Positions 22,779 to 31,888 of a stretch of DNA of 64,000 bases are shown here, in pieces. The notes below the pieces were generated by a model. The model searched no databases and was not told where the DNA came from. It saw only the letters and a list, made by a program, of their open reading frames with translations. Each line of letters begins with the position of its first letter. The stretch's first letter is position 1. The translations under genes and the position numbers were made by a program. Source of the stretch: Triparma columacea (lineage: Eukaryota > Sar > Bolidophyceae > Parmales > Triparmaceae); contig BRYA01000657.1 of assembly GCA_030267965.1 (NCBI GenBank), positions 819 through 64,818 on the forward strand. The letters are read 5' to 3'.

Positions 22779-23141
22779 GTGTGTATCGGTAGTTGTAGTC
22801 CTTGGCCCACTGTCCTTGGCCCACTGTCCTCAACAGATAGGACTGTGCGAGTTGATTACAGCTTCAAGAACAACCGCCCAGCCCAGCGGTTGTGAGAGAA
22901 TGTAATAGATGTATTTGAATGTATTTCACACTGCGACTTTTGTAATTGTCGTCAATCTGTTTAGTTTGCTTTGGTAAATTCAGTCCAAAATCAACAAATA
23001 AATTACCGATCTCTCGAGAACCGACCAAATCTTTTGAGAATCTTTTGAGAGAAAACAATGGAGCTTTACTTCAACTCTTACGGTGGTTTGGAAGCGTGGA
23101 AGCGTAGCTCTGTCACACGTATGATCCCACGTAAACGTAAC
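22779..23141. promoter_or_regulatory. Intergenic: BART gene upstream region
   Basis: This is the 5' flank of the minus-strand BART gene and the 3' flank of the minus-strand secreted-protein gene. A short tandem duplication (TTGGCCCACTGTCC twice, about 22802-22830) lies next to the BART start codon. No gene was seen. Confidence 0.35.
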
Positions 23142-23171
23142 TCACGCGCTATGATCCCACGTAAACGTAAC
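23121..23171. repeat. 21-bp direct duplication with 9-bp spacer at the 3' end of a gene
   Basis: ATGATCCCACGTAAACGTAAC occurs at 23121-23141 and 23151-23171. The 9-bp spacer holds, on the minus strand, AGCGCGTGA, so the TGA of the secreted-protein gene lies between the copies. The 30-bp period keeps the second copy in the same frame. Confidence 0.95.
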
Positions 23172-24079
23172 ATCAGCGCCGTCAACTGAGATTGCCTGAG
23201 CGCATTCATCCTTCTGAACTCTTTGAGTCCATTCAATCGCGTTTCCGTCAGCCATTATGTTGGAATATGCAATTGCGTCGCTGGATGGATAAGTGTCGCA
23301 GTACTTGGTCTTGCTGGTTATTGTCTCGTGGACAAGCATGGCGAACTCGAAATCACAGTCACAGCCCAAGGCATCCTTTTTAATGGTGAGAACGGACTTC
23401 TCTCCACTGGCGGCGTTTTCCCCATACACAGTCCAGACTTCATCTTCGAGAGCCATGTAAGTGATCACTTTGTCACCAGGGTTGACTTTCACTGCCGGTG
23501 CAGTCACGGCCTTATTTCCGTCGCCCCAGACGTACCACGATTGGAGCTGCCACATAGCACGGCCTGTTTGGCCGTATTGCAAGACGGGCTGAAGCACTGG
23601 GTATCTGCCAGGAGAAAAGGGTGTGGGGATGGGGGTGTGGAGGGTTCTTGTCAGAGCCTTATATTATCATCGGTGTTGTCTCGTCTGGCTTCCTCCTTCT
23701 CCTCCTCCACACTCCTCACTCACCCCATCTCAGGCTGTTCACTCTTGAACCCGCTCCAGTGGTAGTCAACCTGCCCAGAATGCTCGTCGGGAAGATCTGG
23801 CACGATCCAGTCGGCAGTGAAGTTCTTCCACAGCAAATTGTTTTGGGCGTGTACATCCTGAGCGTAAATTTGCTCCTTTCCGAAACCACTCTTCGAACCA
23901 CTCTTCGAACCTGCACATTTGGTAAGATCAAATTGCCCCATGACATTCTCCTCGACAAGTTCTCCATTTCCAACTTTCAAGATGCATGCGGAGTCGATGA
24001 TGTGTCCCCCTGGTACGGTCATTAGCTTTGCAGAGGATATCGCGCTCATAATCGCAAAACAAGCACAGAGAAACTTCAT
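23142..24079 (-). CDS. Secreted beta-rich protein of unknown function
   Basis: Two exons (23724-24079, 23142-23604; phase 2 junction) give 272 residues. MKFLCACFAIMSAISSAK is a signal peptide. The mature part has Asn/Cys-containing loops, YPVLQPVLQYG and WQLQSWYVWG, then VNPGDKVITYMAL and AIEWTQRV near the end. Gln- and Glu-bearing motifs in a beta-sandwich with VNPGD weakly recall the G1 (eqolisin) peptidase fold. That is only a hint. The stop lies between two copies of a 21-bp tandem duplication (see the repeat entry), so the C-terminus may have been shortened recently. Confidence 0.7.
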
Positions 24080-24182
24080 CTTGAAACTGATTGTTTTCCC
24101 AATAATATCGGACGAGTTCGGAACGAGAGAGGACCAAAAAAAAGTGTCTTCATGTCATCATCACAACAACAAAATTGAACGT

Positions 24183-26231
24183 TTACGAGCTGGGACCGCT
24201 TCCTTCTTCCCTGTTCGGTTCCAGTAGCTCCTCGGTCCGTCCTGAACCTTCATCGAGGATCCTTGACTTTACGAAGTTGCCAGGAATCCACGTGTATTTA
24301 ACTTGGTAGAAAACATCCTCTGACGACCTACTCTCCCCGACCTCCTGTTTTTTCCTCGGCTTGGGTATAGTAGACTTGATGTGCTCAAAGCCCCTCATTG
24401 TATTGAGGTTTGGCCTCCCCGGAGGGCCGAGCCTCTCCCCTTTTTTCTTTTTCTCTGTCACCATGACCGGCACAGCCAACCATGCATTATGGTCCTCCGC
24501 AGCGATCTTCCTCTCAATCTCCGTCCTGGGTGGCAGCTTAACTTTAAGTGTTCGGAGTCCGAAGTTGCTTCCCTCCGGGGGTTCCCAAATATGATCCCAA
24601 ATACTGATTTGCTCCTTTGTTTCGTAGTTGGGCTTCCAACCTCCCCTTGCATCGTTGAAACCGTCTTTGCCCTTCCTGCTGTATTGCAGCCGAGCAATTG
24701 ACTCGCGTTTCTGTATCTCGTCTCGTCTCCCGGTGTACACTAGATCGAGCGCAGCGAGATAACGAGATCTCTCCAGCCTCCTCTTCCTCTGGGCGAGCAC
24801 CCTGAGCCTGTAGTTGGGAAACCTTTTTCTGACCCTGTACCCCCTGAAGTGTCGAGATATCGTAACTGATGCAGCGGGTATCCTCCAGTAGGTGGTTGCG
24901 CTGTGCGCGACCCGTCTCGCCTCCTGCTTGCAGATCTCGGTAAATCTTGCAAACCCTTGGTTCCAAAGTTGTTTTTCTTTCAAGAAGTTCTCCCTCTCTA
25001 CGGCGAGCTCTTTTTCCCTCTCAGCTTTGCGCACCCTGACAGCATCATGTGCTTTGCTTGTACGGAAGGCCAGCTGCATCTTAAGGGCTGCAGCCGACAT
25101 GCTCAAAGTTGTCTCGTGCCAGCCTCCCTTGTCAAGGACAAATGACATTAAAGAATTGACGAATTCGGAGGCCCCGTGGGCGGGGGTGTGAAGGGAAGAT
25201 ATACGAATCCTCACCGGGGGGGACTTGGAGACGATGTGCTTGTAGGAATGCTTATTGGACGTCTTGACGGAGTATGAAAGCAGGACTGACTCGAAACTTG
25301 GCGGCTCATCCTTCTTCTTCTTCTTAGTCTTCTTCTTGCTTTTTCTCCCAACTTTCCTTGGGTGGTAGTCTGGTTTTTCCTTCTCCTCGCTTGCCTTGTT
25401 GATCTGCCCGGTAGCGTCAACGTCGCCAGCTTTGGTATCATCGGCCGTAGTATTGCCGTCAGAAGTGTCTTGCTTGTTGGTAGATTCCAGGTTCTCGCTC
25501 CCCGTCACCTCTTCCGAAACATCCGCCGAAGCCTGTGCGGGCACCCAGCCATCCAAGTCCCCCTCAATGTACAATACCGTTTTGATACTTTTAGCGTCCC
25601 TTTCTTGCAACAGCCTCTCCAGCTCCTTCTTCCGAGCTGCCTGGATTTTCTCCTTCCTTATCCGCTCCTCTCGCTCCTCGGGGGTCTCTTCGGGTTCAAT
25701 TGTTGGAGGCCGACAGTACATGCAGCAGAGCATGTACATAATGTTGTCAACAATCTTCTCGAGATCTCTTGATGTTTTCTCAGCTTGTTTCTCTTCAAGA
25801 TTAGAAGAGATGCCAGTTGTTGTTGATGATGATGATGATGATGATTCGGGTGCCTCCTCGCTTGGCTCGGGTTTCGAAGATGAAGAACCGAGACCAAGCT
25901 TTGCGAAAAAGCCCCCAAACTTGCCCTTGCCCTTGTCCTCGGACCCTCCCTGGTTACTTGCCCCATCCCCATCTTTGCTGCTCCCCTCTGCCGCCTCTTT
26001 TGAAGAGTCCTTTCCTTTGCCAACCTTACTTTTCTTTTCCTTCTTGCCGTCCCCGTTGCCCTTCTTTCCTAAGGCCCCCCCCTTCGCAGCCTTCCCCTCT
26101 GGGGGCATTTTCTTATCTCCCTTGGCGTCTGGTGATTTTACTGTGCTTCCATTGGCCGATTTCGTACCAGAGGAAACTGTGGGGTCGTCTGCTTCTTTCG
26201 AAGTAGCCTTTTTACCCCCCCACAGGCCCAT
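24183..26231 (-). CDS. Large basic low-complexity protein with IQ-like segment
   Basis: An intronless frame of 682 residues opening MGLWGGKKATSKEAD, so Gly2 plus nearby lysines could support N-myristoylation. Residues 1-150 are Lys/Gly/Ser-rich and disordered. A helix with DNIMYMLCCMYCRPP follows, then an acidic/basic coiled coil (EEREERIRKEKIQAARKKELERL). KKKTKKKKK is a strong basic patch. From about 370 there is a better-ordered part: SAAALKMQLAFRTSKAHDAV, and VTISRHFRGYRVRKRF, which is IQ-motif-like. The C-terminal IWDHIWEPPEG is Trp-rich. I do not recognise the family. A calmodulin-binding, cytoskeleton- or flagellum-associated role is possible from the IQ-like segments. Confidence 0.7.
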   Translation of the reverse strand: MGLWGGKKATSKEADDPTVSSGTKSANGSTVKSPDAKGDKKMPPEGKAAKGGALGKKGNGDGKKEKKSKVGKGKDSSKEAAEGSSKDGDGASNQGGSEDKGKGKFGGFFAKLGLGSSSSKPEPSEEAPESSSSSSSTTTGISSNLEEKQAEKTSRDLEKIVDNIMYMLCCMYCRPPTIEPEETPEEREERIRKEKIQAARKKELERLLQERDAKSIKTVLYIEGDLDGWVPAQASADVSEEVTGSENLESTNKQDTSDGNTTADDTKAGDVDATGQINKASEEKEKPDYHPRKVGRKSKKKTKKKKKDEPPSFESVLLSYSVKTSNKHSYKHIVSKSPPVRIRISSLHTPAHGASEFVNSLMSFVLDKGGWHETTLSMSAAALKMQLAFRTSKAHDAVRVRKAEREKELAVERENFLKEKQLWNQGFARFTEICKQEARRVAHSATTYWRIPAASVTISRHFRGYRVRKRFPNYRLRVLAQRKRRLERSRYLAALDLVYTGRRDEIQKRESIARLQYSRKGKDGFNDARGGWKPNYETKEQISIWDHIWEPPEGSNFGLRTLKVKLPPRTEIERKIAAEDHNAWLAVPVMVTEKKKKGERLGPPGRPNLNTMRGFEHIKSTIPKPRKKQEVGESRSSEDVFYQVKYTWIPGNFVKSRILDEGSGRTEELLEPNREEGSGPSS

Positions 26232-26415
26232 GCAACAACTTTTGGCTGTTGTGCTATTGAGATTGCCCTTTTAGTGGGTTATAATTGTTGTTTGCACGAG
26301 TGATACTCCGCGCTTGAATTTTTTAATTCGCTTAGGGCGCTTAATTTTGACGTCGTTGAGGTGAAACGTTCCCTATTCAACCTCCTCAGCTCTCCCAGGG
26401 CCTGGCGAAACCACC

Positions 26416-28484
26416 ATGATCATCAAGATCTACCACCCCGGGCTATCGAGCTCCCTCCATCCCACTTCTACGCGGAGCTCGTTGGTAGCAAGTGAGGTTT
26501 CCCAACGTATGGCATCTCCAAGGGTGGATTACTCTGAGGTGATGAATGCGGAAGTGAAGTCGAGGAATGCCAAGGGCATAAGGGGAGAGGGGGGGGGGTC
26601 GACGTCGCTACTGAACGGTTCTTCGGCGCATCAGCATTTAACTAAGCTAAGCGGGCAGCAGTCCCACTCGCACAAGCCCTACCGCCCCCTCGGGGACATG
26701 CGTTCGGTGCTGAGCCTCAAGGTTGCTGTTCTCAAGGAGGATCACCTGACCGGTGAAATCACGAAACGATACTTAGGTAGGAAGCATAAGAAATCTTCTG
26801 CAGCGGAAGAGGAGGAGGAAGAAGAAGAGGAAGAAGAGGAGGAAGAAGAAGATGGGGAGGAGGGCAAGTTGAAGGGGCCCACTGGCAAGTTCACCCCCGC
26901 TCCTCCAAAGGGGAAAAGGCGAGGCAGTAATTTTGGTGACGGCACGGCAGGCGGGTTGCACGCGTCGGCGGTGGCAGGCGCAGGCTCGTCTCCGCGGCCC
27001 TCTATGCATAGGGTGCTTACCCTGGGGAGGAGTGATGCCTACAAGCTGATAACAGGCAGAGTGAAGGAGGGGACAGTGTTAAAAAAATATGTGTCGGCGG
27101 GGACCCCACTGAAGCAGCACGTTGCTCAAAGAGGTGAGGACGAGTGCGTAGACTACGCCATGAGAATGGTTGGTTGCGACGGACGAGGTAACAAGAAGAT
27201 AAATCTGTCTGCGTGCGGTACTACTGAGAAGGAGGTGTTTGGAGGAGTTGAAAAATACTTGGAGGGGATGGCGGGGGGTATGCTGAGAGAAGAGAGCGTG
27301 AGCAGTCTGATGAGTGAGAGTACGGAGGGTGGGAGTAAGAGTTCGACGTTCGTCACTGGTATGGAAGGGGGCGGCGGGGGGGGGAAGAAGAGGGGCGTGT
27401 TGCTGAGAACTGGGGTGGCGGGAGTGGGAGGGGTGGGGGGTGGGGGGGGGGGAGAGAAGAAGGGAGGAAAGGGAGGAAAGGGAGGAAAAGGAAAGGGAGG
27501 AAAGGCCTTTAGCGAGTTCGTGAATGACGTGAAGGAGGAGGAGAACGTAGACTCGCTCTCTACGGTCACCAAACTGTTTGCCACAGTCGAGGACATATTT
27601 CACAGCAGAAAGGACTTTGAAAATACCTTGGATAGGAGCCTCGACGAGATCGACTTCGACTGGCCCAGAAGGATTCTGGAGAGGGCTAAGGAGATGGGAA
27701 GCGCCAGAGAAGAGGATTTGAGGGTGAAGATGTCAGCAATTTTGACCATGGCAACGGGGGGGGGGCTCGGGAAGAGGGATGAAGAGGGGGAAGAGGAGTA
27801 CGGAGGGGAATGGGAGGAGGAGGATGGGGTGGATGTGGGTAATAGGGATCGGAATATAAGCATGATGAGCATGTATACTGACGGAGGTGATGAGGGTAGT
27901 TACGGGAGGTGAGAAGTCAACGAGAGAAGGCAACGAGAGAAGGCAACGAGAGAAGGCAACGAGAGAAGGCAACGAGAGAAGGCAACGAGCGAAGCGCGTT
28001 GCTGAAATGGTTGCATTTTAACACTCTCCTTCACTCCCCCCTTAACTCCTTCATTACCCCCCTGGCCCATCACAGCTCAGAGACTGATAGCAGGGCTAGC
28101 CTTGACGAGGAGTCGGCGGTCAGTATCTTGGTTCGTCGTCGTAGGAAGCTTGGTTCAAAGACGATGAAGGAGAACAAGAAGAGAGCCATGGGGAGAATGG
28201 AGAGAGAGGAGAGGCTGCGAATCATGGCGAGCCACTGGTACGTCGACGCCGTTGTGGCGGCAAAGGACGGTAGCAGAGGAAATGAGATCGAGTGGCCTGT
28301 GGTTGCGCTTCTGAACGCTGTGAGGGTACTAGTCGTAAACGGGTTTGGGCTAGATAAGAGAATGCTGGGAAGCCTCATGGAGAGGATACTAAAGCCGGCA
28401 GACCACAAACTTGTTGCGGTCATCAACATGCTGAGGAGGTTGAGGGCGCACGTGGGGATGGGGAGCAGGGAGTACTTGGACTGA
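26416..28484 (+). CDS. Gly-rich protein of unknown function, apparently stopped early by an in-frame TGA
   Basis: Two exons (26416-27908, 28076-28484; phase 2) give 633 residues to the first TGA. The ATG context ACCACCATGA is strong. Features are a Glu run (about 134-147), Gly/Lys low-complexity tracts, and two helical parts: VKEEENVDSLSTVTKLFATV, and RMLGSLMERILKPADHKLV leading to AHVGMGSREYLD. Immediately after TGA (28482-28484) the same frame stays open for 192 more codons (LKERNIQPPAVIIREFKKG, then Gly-rich) to a TAA at 29063. Codon style and composition do not change at the TGA. If TGA replaced TGG the text would read DWLKERN. No function can be assigned. Confidence 0.65.
27905..27990. 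repeat. 13-bp tandem repeat at the 5' end of an intron
   Basis: About six units of CGAGAGAAGGCAA follow the donor GTGAGAAGTCAA in the intron 27909-28075. The array ends in CGAGCGAAGCG, the motif seen in many introns of this window, here in the opposite orientation to most of them. Confidence 0.85.
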
Positions 28485-29063
28485 CTGAAAGAGAGGAACA
28501 TACAGCCTCCTGCGGTCATCATCAGGGAGTTCAAGAAGGGTTCCAGTGGGAGAGGGGGGAGAAGGAGGGGTGCAAGGGGCAGAGCGAGGAGCGGGAGTAA
28601 GGCGGGCACGGAACTTGGGCTTGGGGCGGAGATTGGGTGGATGGGGGGAAGGGGGGCGTTGGGGAGCGTCGGGGAGGACGGGAGCTTGGGGAGCGAATAC
28701 GCGGGGGGGGAGGCTAGGGGAGGAGGAGGGTTCACACCAAGGGCTGGGAAGGGCGTCCTAGAGGTGGGGACTGACCGCATTGGCGAAGAGGAGGACGACG
28801 ACAGGGGGAGCATCGTGAGCGGGATGACGGGTTTCACGGGCGTGAGCGTGGGTAGCAGCGGTATAGGGGGGGGAGGAGAGAATAAGAAGAAGAAGGACTT
28901 TGTGTGGGAACAGGGGGCGGCCAAGAGGAGGGGCAGTTTGTCTGGGGGGGGGGGGGTTGGGGGGGGGGGAGGAGGAGCTGGGGTGGGGAGGGCTGGGAGG
29001 GGGGGGAGGAGGGGCAGCAGGCTAGGGCTGGGAGGCGGGTTGGAGGGGACTATGGCTCTGTAA
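28485..29063 (+). pseudogene. In-frame continuation downstream of the TGA of the Gly-rich gene
   Basis: This has 192 codons in the same frame as the gene above, with no start of their own. It starts LKERNIQPPAVIIREFKK and continues with Gly/Arg/Ser repeats, an acidic patch (EEEDDDRGS) and ENKKKKDFVWEQG. Interpretations are a nonsense mutation, a sequencing error, or stop-codon readthrough (the context is TGA followed by CTG). Which applies cannot be decided here. Confidence 0.5.
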
Positions 29064-29124
29064 ATGTATCGAAGGTAAATACGCTGCAGTGTATTTTTGT
29101 AACAACAAAATTGAAAAGTTGGTT

Positions 29125-29923
29125 TCAACCAAACTTGTCACGCACAATCGCGAGGGCCTTCCGAGCCTGATCCTCGGTGCCCGAAAAGACTAGTGTTGCG
29201 GGGTAACCGCCTTCGCCCCACCTGTCGTGCAGCATGACCTTGCAGCCTCCAGCAGAGGACACCGTGTATTTGAGGAGGGCAGAGTGCGACGCCACCTCGT
29301 CGTATATTACCTGCGTCTGAGTCTTCATTGGGAGCCCAGAGCAAGGGTCTATCCAGTCTATCGAAAGGGGCTTCTCAGCTCCCACCTCGGCGTTTACCTG
29401 GTCGACAATCGGGGATAGCAACTCATTACAAAAGAAGAAGAAGACTTCCAGAAGTCGGTCCTTCTCCTTTGCTGTTTCGTCGTTCCAAGAGAGCAAAGAC
29501 CCGCACAGTGAAGGCTGGGTCGTAGGAATGAGGTACAACTGGGTGGTGGGTGGAGGGGGGATGGAGGGGGGGGGAGAGGAGGGTGAGTCGGGAACAGAAG
29601 CAATGCAATTTATTTTTGATGAGGCGTAATTTGGACAATAAATCGTGTTGTGCTGTCTTCATTGTTTCTATGGTGTCCTCTAGTTGTAACTCTAATCAAT
29701 CAAATTGGCCCAAAAGGCTCCAAAATTGACGCACATTCTCAACACTGCCAAAGACTAATGCCAAATCACGGCATAAACTCTTGGGGGGTACATGAAGAGA
29801 CAACTCTAACACATTGAGGGACGACTCATGGGTATGGTTGGGGGGTGATGGTAGGGAGACGAGGAAGGGTTTAATTATTGAGGAGCTCATTATTCTGCCC
29901 CTTGATTTGGTTTTGGTCAGCAT
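29125..29923 (-). CDS. MMADHC: MMADHC-like (cobalamin trafficking, CblD) protein
   Basis: Two exons are proposed, 29735-29923 and 29125-29538 (phase 0), giving 200 residues. Exon 2 matches the C-terminal module of MMADHC: LYLIPTTQPSL at the strand that starts the domain, SIDWIDPCSGLPM, and GGCKVMLHDRWGEGGYP. Exon 1 (ESSLNVLELSLHVPPKSLC) fits the preceding strand and helix. MMADHC routes cobalamin to methionine synthase and methylmalonyl-CoA mutase. The exon 1 donor (AAT/GTGCGT) is non-standard and was chosen because it restores the domain. The frame stays open upstream of the ATG at 29923 without another ATG, so a further 5' exon is possible. The protein is shorter than the animal one (~296). 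Confidence 0.65.
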
Positions 29924-30111
29924 TATTTCCTGCAGAGCATTAGCATTTTTGTGTCCATTTTCCGAACGCTCTACATTCGGTTGAAATCTCACCCGTCGGT
30001 CAACCTTCTAATCCCCTGTATATTTCTTGCACTCGTGAGGACTCCGTTTAGCCCCATTTGCTCTTAATTGTCCTCCTCAAATTCAAGCCAAAGTTTAACT
30101 TGTAAGAGAAT

Positions 30112-31251
30112 ATGGACCCCCTAGGCTTGGGCACGGCGGGAGGCAAGTGGGGAGTCCCCGTAAAATCGAAGCAGATGAATGCTCCGAGTAACCAGGCCGG
30201 GAGATCGGTGCCTCCTGGTACTAACTTTTCCTTTGAGAAACCGAACCTTCCCATAGATTGGCACAAGGTGTCGCAGGCCCCGATCAAGATGATTGAGAGG
30301 AGAGGCGACGCTCGGATGCTCCAGCAATATCTGCCCTTCATCGCCTTGGGGGACGTCACGAACACCATGGAGGACGTTGCCCACCCCTCCCTCATCAAGG
30401 CCTTCCAGCATGGGCAGCTGGCCACCCAGTACTTGCTGAGCTGCCAGGTCAAGTTGGAGGAGCAGACGAATCTGATGAATGCCGACATGGAGAGGCTGGA
30501 GAAGGCGGGAAGAAGGATGGCAGAGAAGGAATCTAGGATGGACAAAAAGGTCAAGGAGCTAAGGAGGGAGGAGAGAGAGATGAAAAAGCTCATCAACACG
30601 TACCACCGGATGCTCAGGAAGCACAACCCGGACCTCGCCACGAGGGTTGTCGGGCACGGGGACGGGAGGATAAGCCTGCTCGAGAAGGGCAACGAATTCA
30701 CGGGGGGGGGGCTAGAAACAGGAACTGAAAATGACACGGACTTTTACGAGGGGTACGTGGTGGGTAAGGGGGGGAAGAAGGAGAAGGGCAAACACAATGT
30801 TGTCTTCGTAGATAGGGTAAGTTACGAGGAAGTGTTCGGGGAGGAGGAAGGAGTGGGAGAGAAGGGGAAGGGGAAGGGGAAGGAGAAGGAGAAGGGAGGC
30901 AACGAATTAACTGTCAAGGTTGAAGTCGACAGGGTTCAGACGCCGGAAAGGAAACAAAGGGGGGAGAAGGGGGGAGGAAAGGAGGAGGAGGAGGGGGAGG
31001 ATGAGGAATATGGGAAGGGGCTGACGAACTCCCCAGAGGCCAGGAGAATCAGGGAGTCAATAGAGTCGACGTTCGGAGACGAAACCAAACCCCAACTCAG
31101 CCCAGCGCAAAGAGCGAACCCGGTGCTTGAAGCCATGAAAAAAGAAGGTCTCTTCGACGATCTTTCTTACAGCGACGGGGATGAGGAAGAGGAGGAGGAG
31201 GGGGGGGGGATGGGGAGGAAGGATATGGAAGATGTGAAGAGGACCTTGTGA
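30112..31251 (+). CDS. DZIP1-like N-terminal domain protein
   Basis: An intronless frame of 379 residues. FSFEKPNLPIDWHKVSQ followed by ARMLQQYLPFIALGDV and AFQHGQLATQYLLSCQVKL matches the DZIP1/Iguana N-terminal domain, which acts in ciliary basal-body appendage and transition-zone assembly. A coiled coil (about 123-165, MERLEKAGRRMAEKE) follows. In animal DZIP1 a C2H2 zinc finger comes next. Here the corresponding place (NTYHRMLRKHNPDL) keeps histidines but no cysteine pair. The rest is Lys/Glu/Gly-rich and disordered, with an acidic C-terminus (DGDEEEEEEGGG). Family assignment rests on the N-terminal pattern only. Confidence 0.65.
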   Translation: MDPLGLGTAGGKWGVPVKSKQMNAPSNQAGRSVPPGTNFSFEKPNLPIDWHKVSQAPIKMIERRGDARMLQQYLPFIALGDVTNTMEDVAHPSLIKAFQHGQLATQYLLSCQVKLEEQTNLMNADMERLEKAGRRMAEKESRMDKKVKELRREEREMKKLINTYHRMLRKHNPDLATRVVGHGDGRISLLEKGNEFTGGGLETGTENDTDFYEGYVVGKGGKKEKGKHNVVFVDRVSYEEVFGEEEGVGEKGKGKGKEKEKGGNELTVKVEVDRVQTPERKQRGEKGGGKEEEEGEDEEYGKGLTNSPEARRIRESIESTFGDETKPQLSPAQRANPVLEAMKKEGLFDDLSYSDGDEEEEEEGGGMGRKDMEDVKRTL

Positions 31252-31888
31252 ACAAGAACTGTCAAAATTTATACTTTGTTGAGGATAACAATCATACGTT
31301 TTAGTTGTCGGCGGCTTTAAAGAGCTAGAGATACCCAACCTTGTTGTCAGGGTTCCGCTCTCCCTTTCCAGCACAATAAGTATTTCACCTGTTGCACTCA
31401 TAGGTTTTGAACCCAAACGTTTCCGCCACGTTTCACCCTTCCTTTGCACCTTTGTTCGTGTAGCGTTTTCCCTCTTACGTTTTAATTTTGACACTTTTAA
31501 AATCTGAGATGTTAATACATTTTAGATTCAATATAGAGCATAATATAATATTTCAAATCAAAATTGAATTCGATAATGGCATTGTGATGTATATTACGTA
31601 AATCCTGAAAATTTGACAACGATTATTTCAACTTATTTTTAAGGTTCTGAAATTTTTAACTTAAATTGAATACTAATCATAATTCATTTGATTGTAAAAT
31701 TAAACAATCTTATCAAAATTTAGAATTTTCAAATATGAAAAAAAGCGAAAATGTAAGATATAAAAGTTGAAAACTTATTACAATTGATTCGTATCATTAA
31801 ATAAAGTAATATTGAATCAAATATTTATTTAACTCAAACCAAGAGAAAATGAAATTTTTTTTTTTTTGATTTTTGCCTTGACAAAAAG
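31252..31888. other. Intergenic region with AT-rich island
   Basis: From about 31495 to 31860 the sequence is very AT-rich, unlike the GC-rich surroundings, and has no open frame of note. It ends in a T run directly before the beta-glucosidase leader. Positions 31252-31494 look like ordinary 3' flank. Confidence 0.8.

Noticed and set aside
25396..26274. A 292-codon frame on the plus strand opposite the basic IQ-like protein
   Set aside because: It is a Ser/Pro/Leu-rich antisense shadow of a Lys/Glu/Ser-rich coding strand.
28482..28484. TGA as a selenocysteine codon
   Set aside because: There is no selenoprotein family match, no redox-type context, and no SECIS element that I could recognise downstream. 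Mutation, error or readthrough are simpler.
28070..29128. A 352-codon Pro/Leu-rich open frame on the minus strand
   Set aside because: It is the complement of the Gly-rich purine-loaded coding strand, spans the intron acceptor at 28075, and has no recognisable domain.
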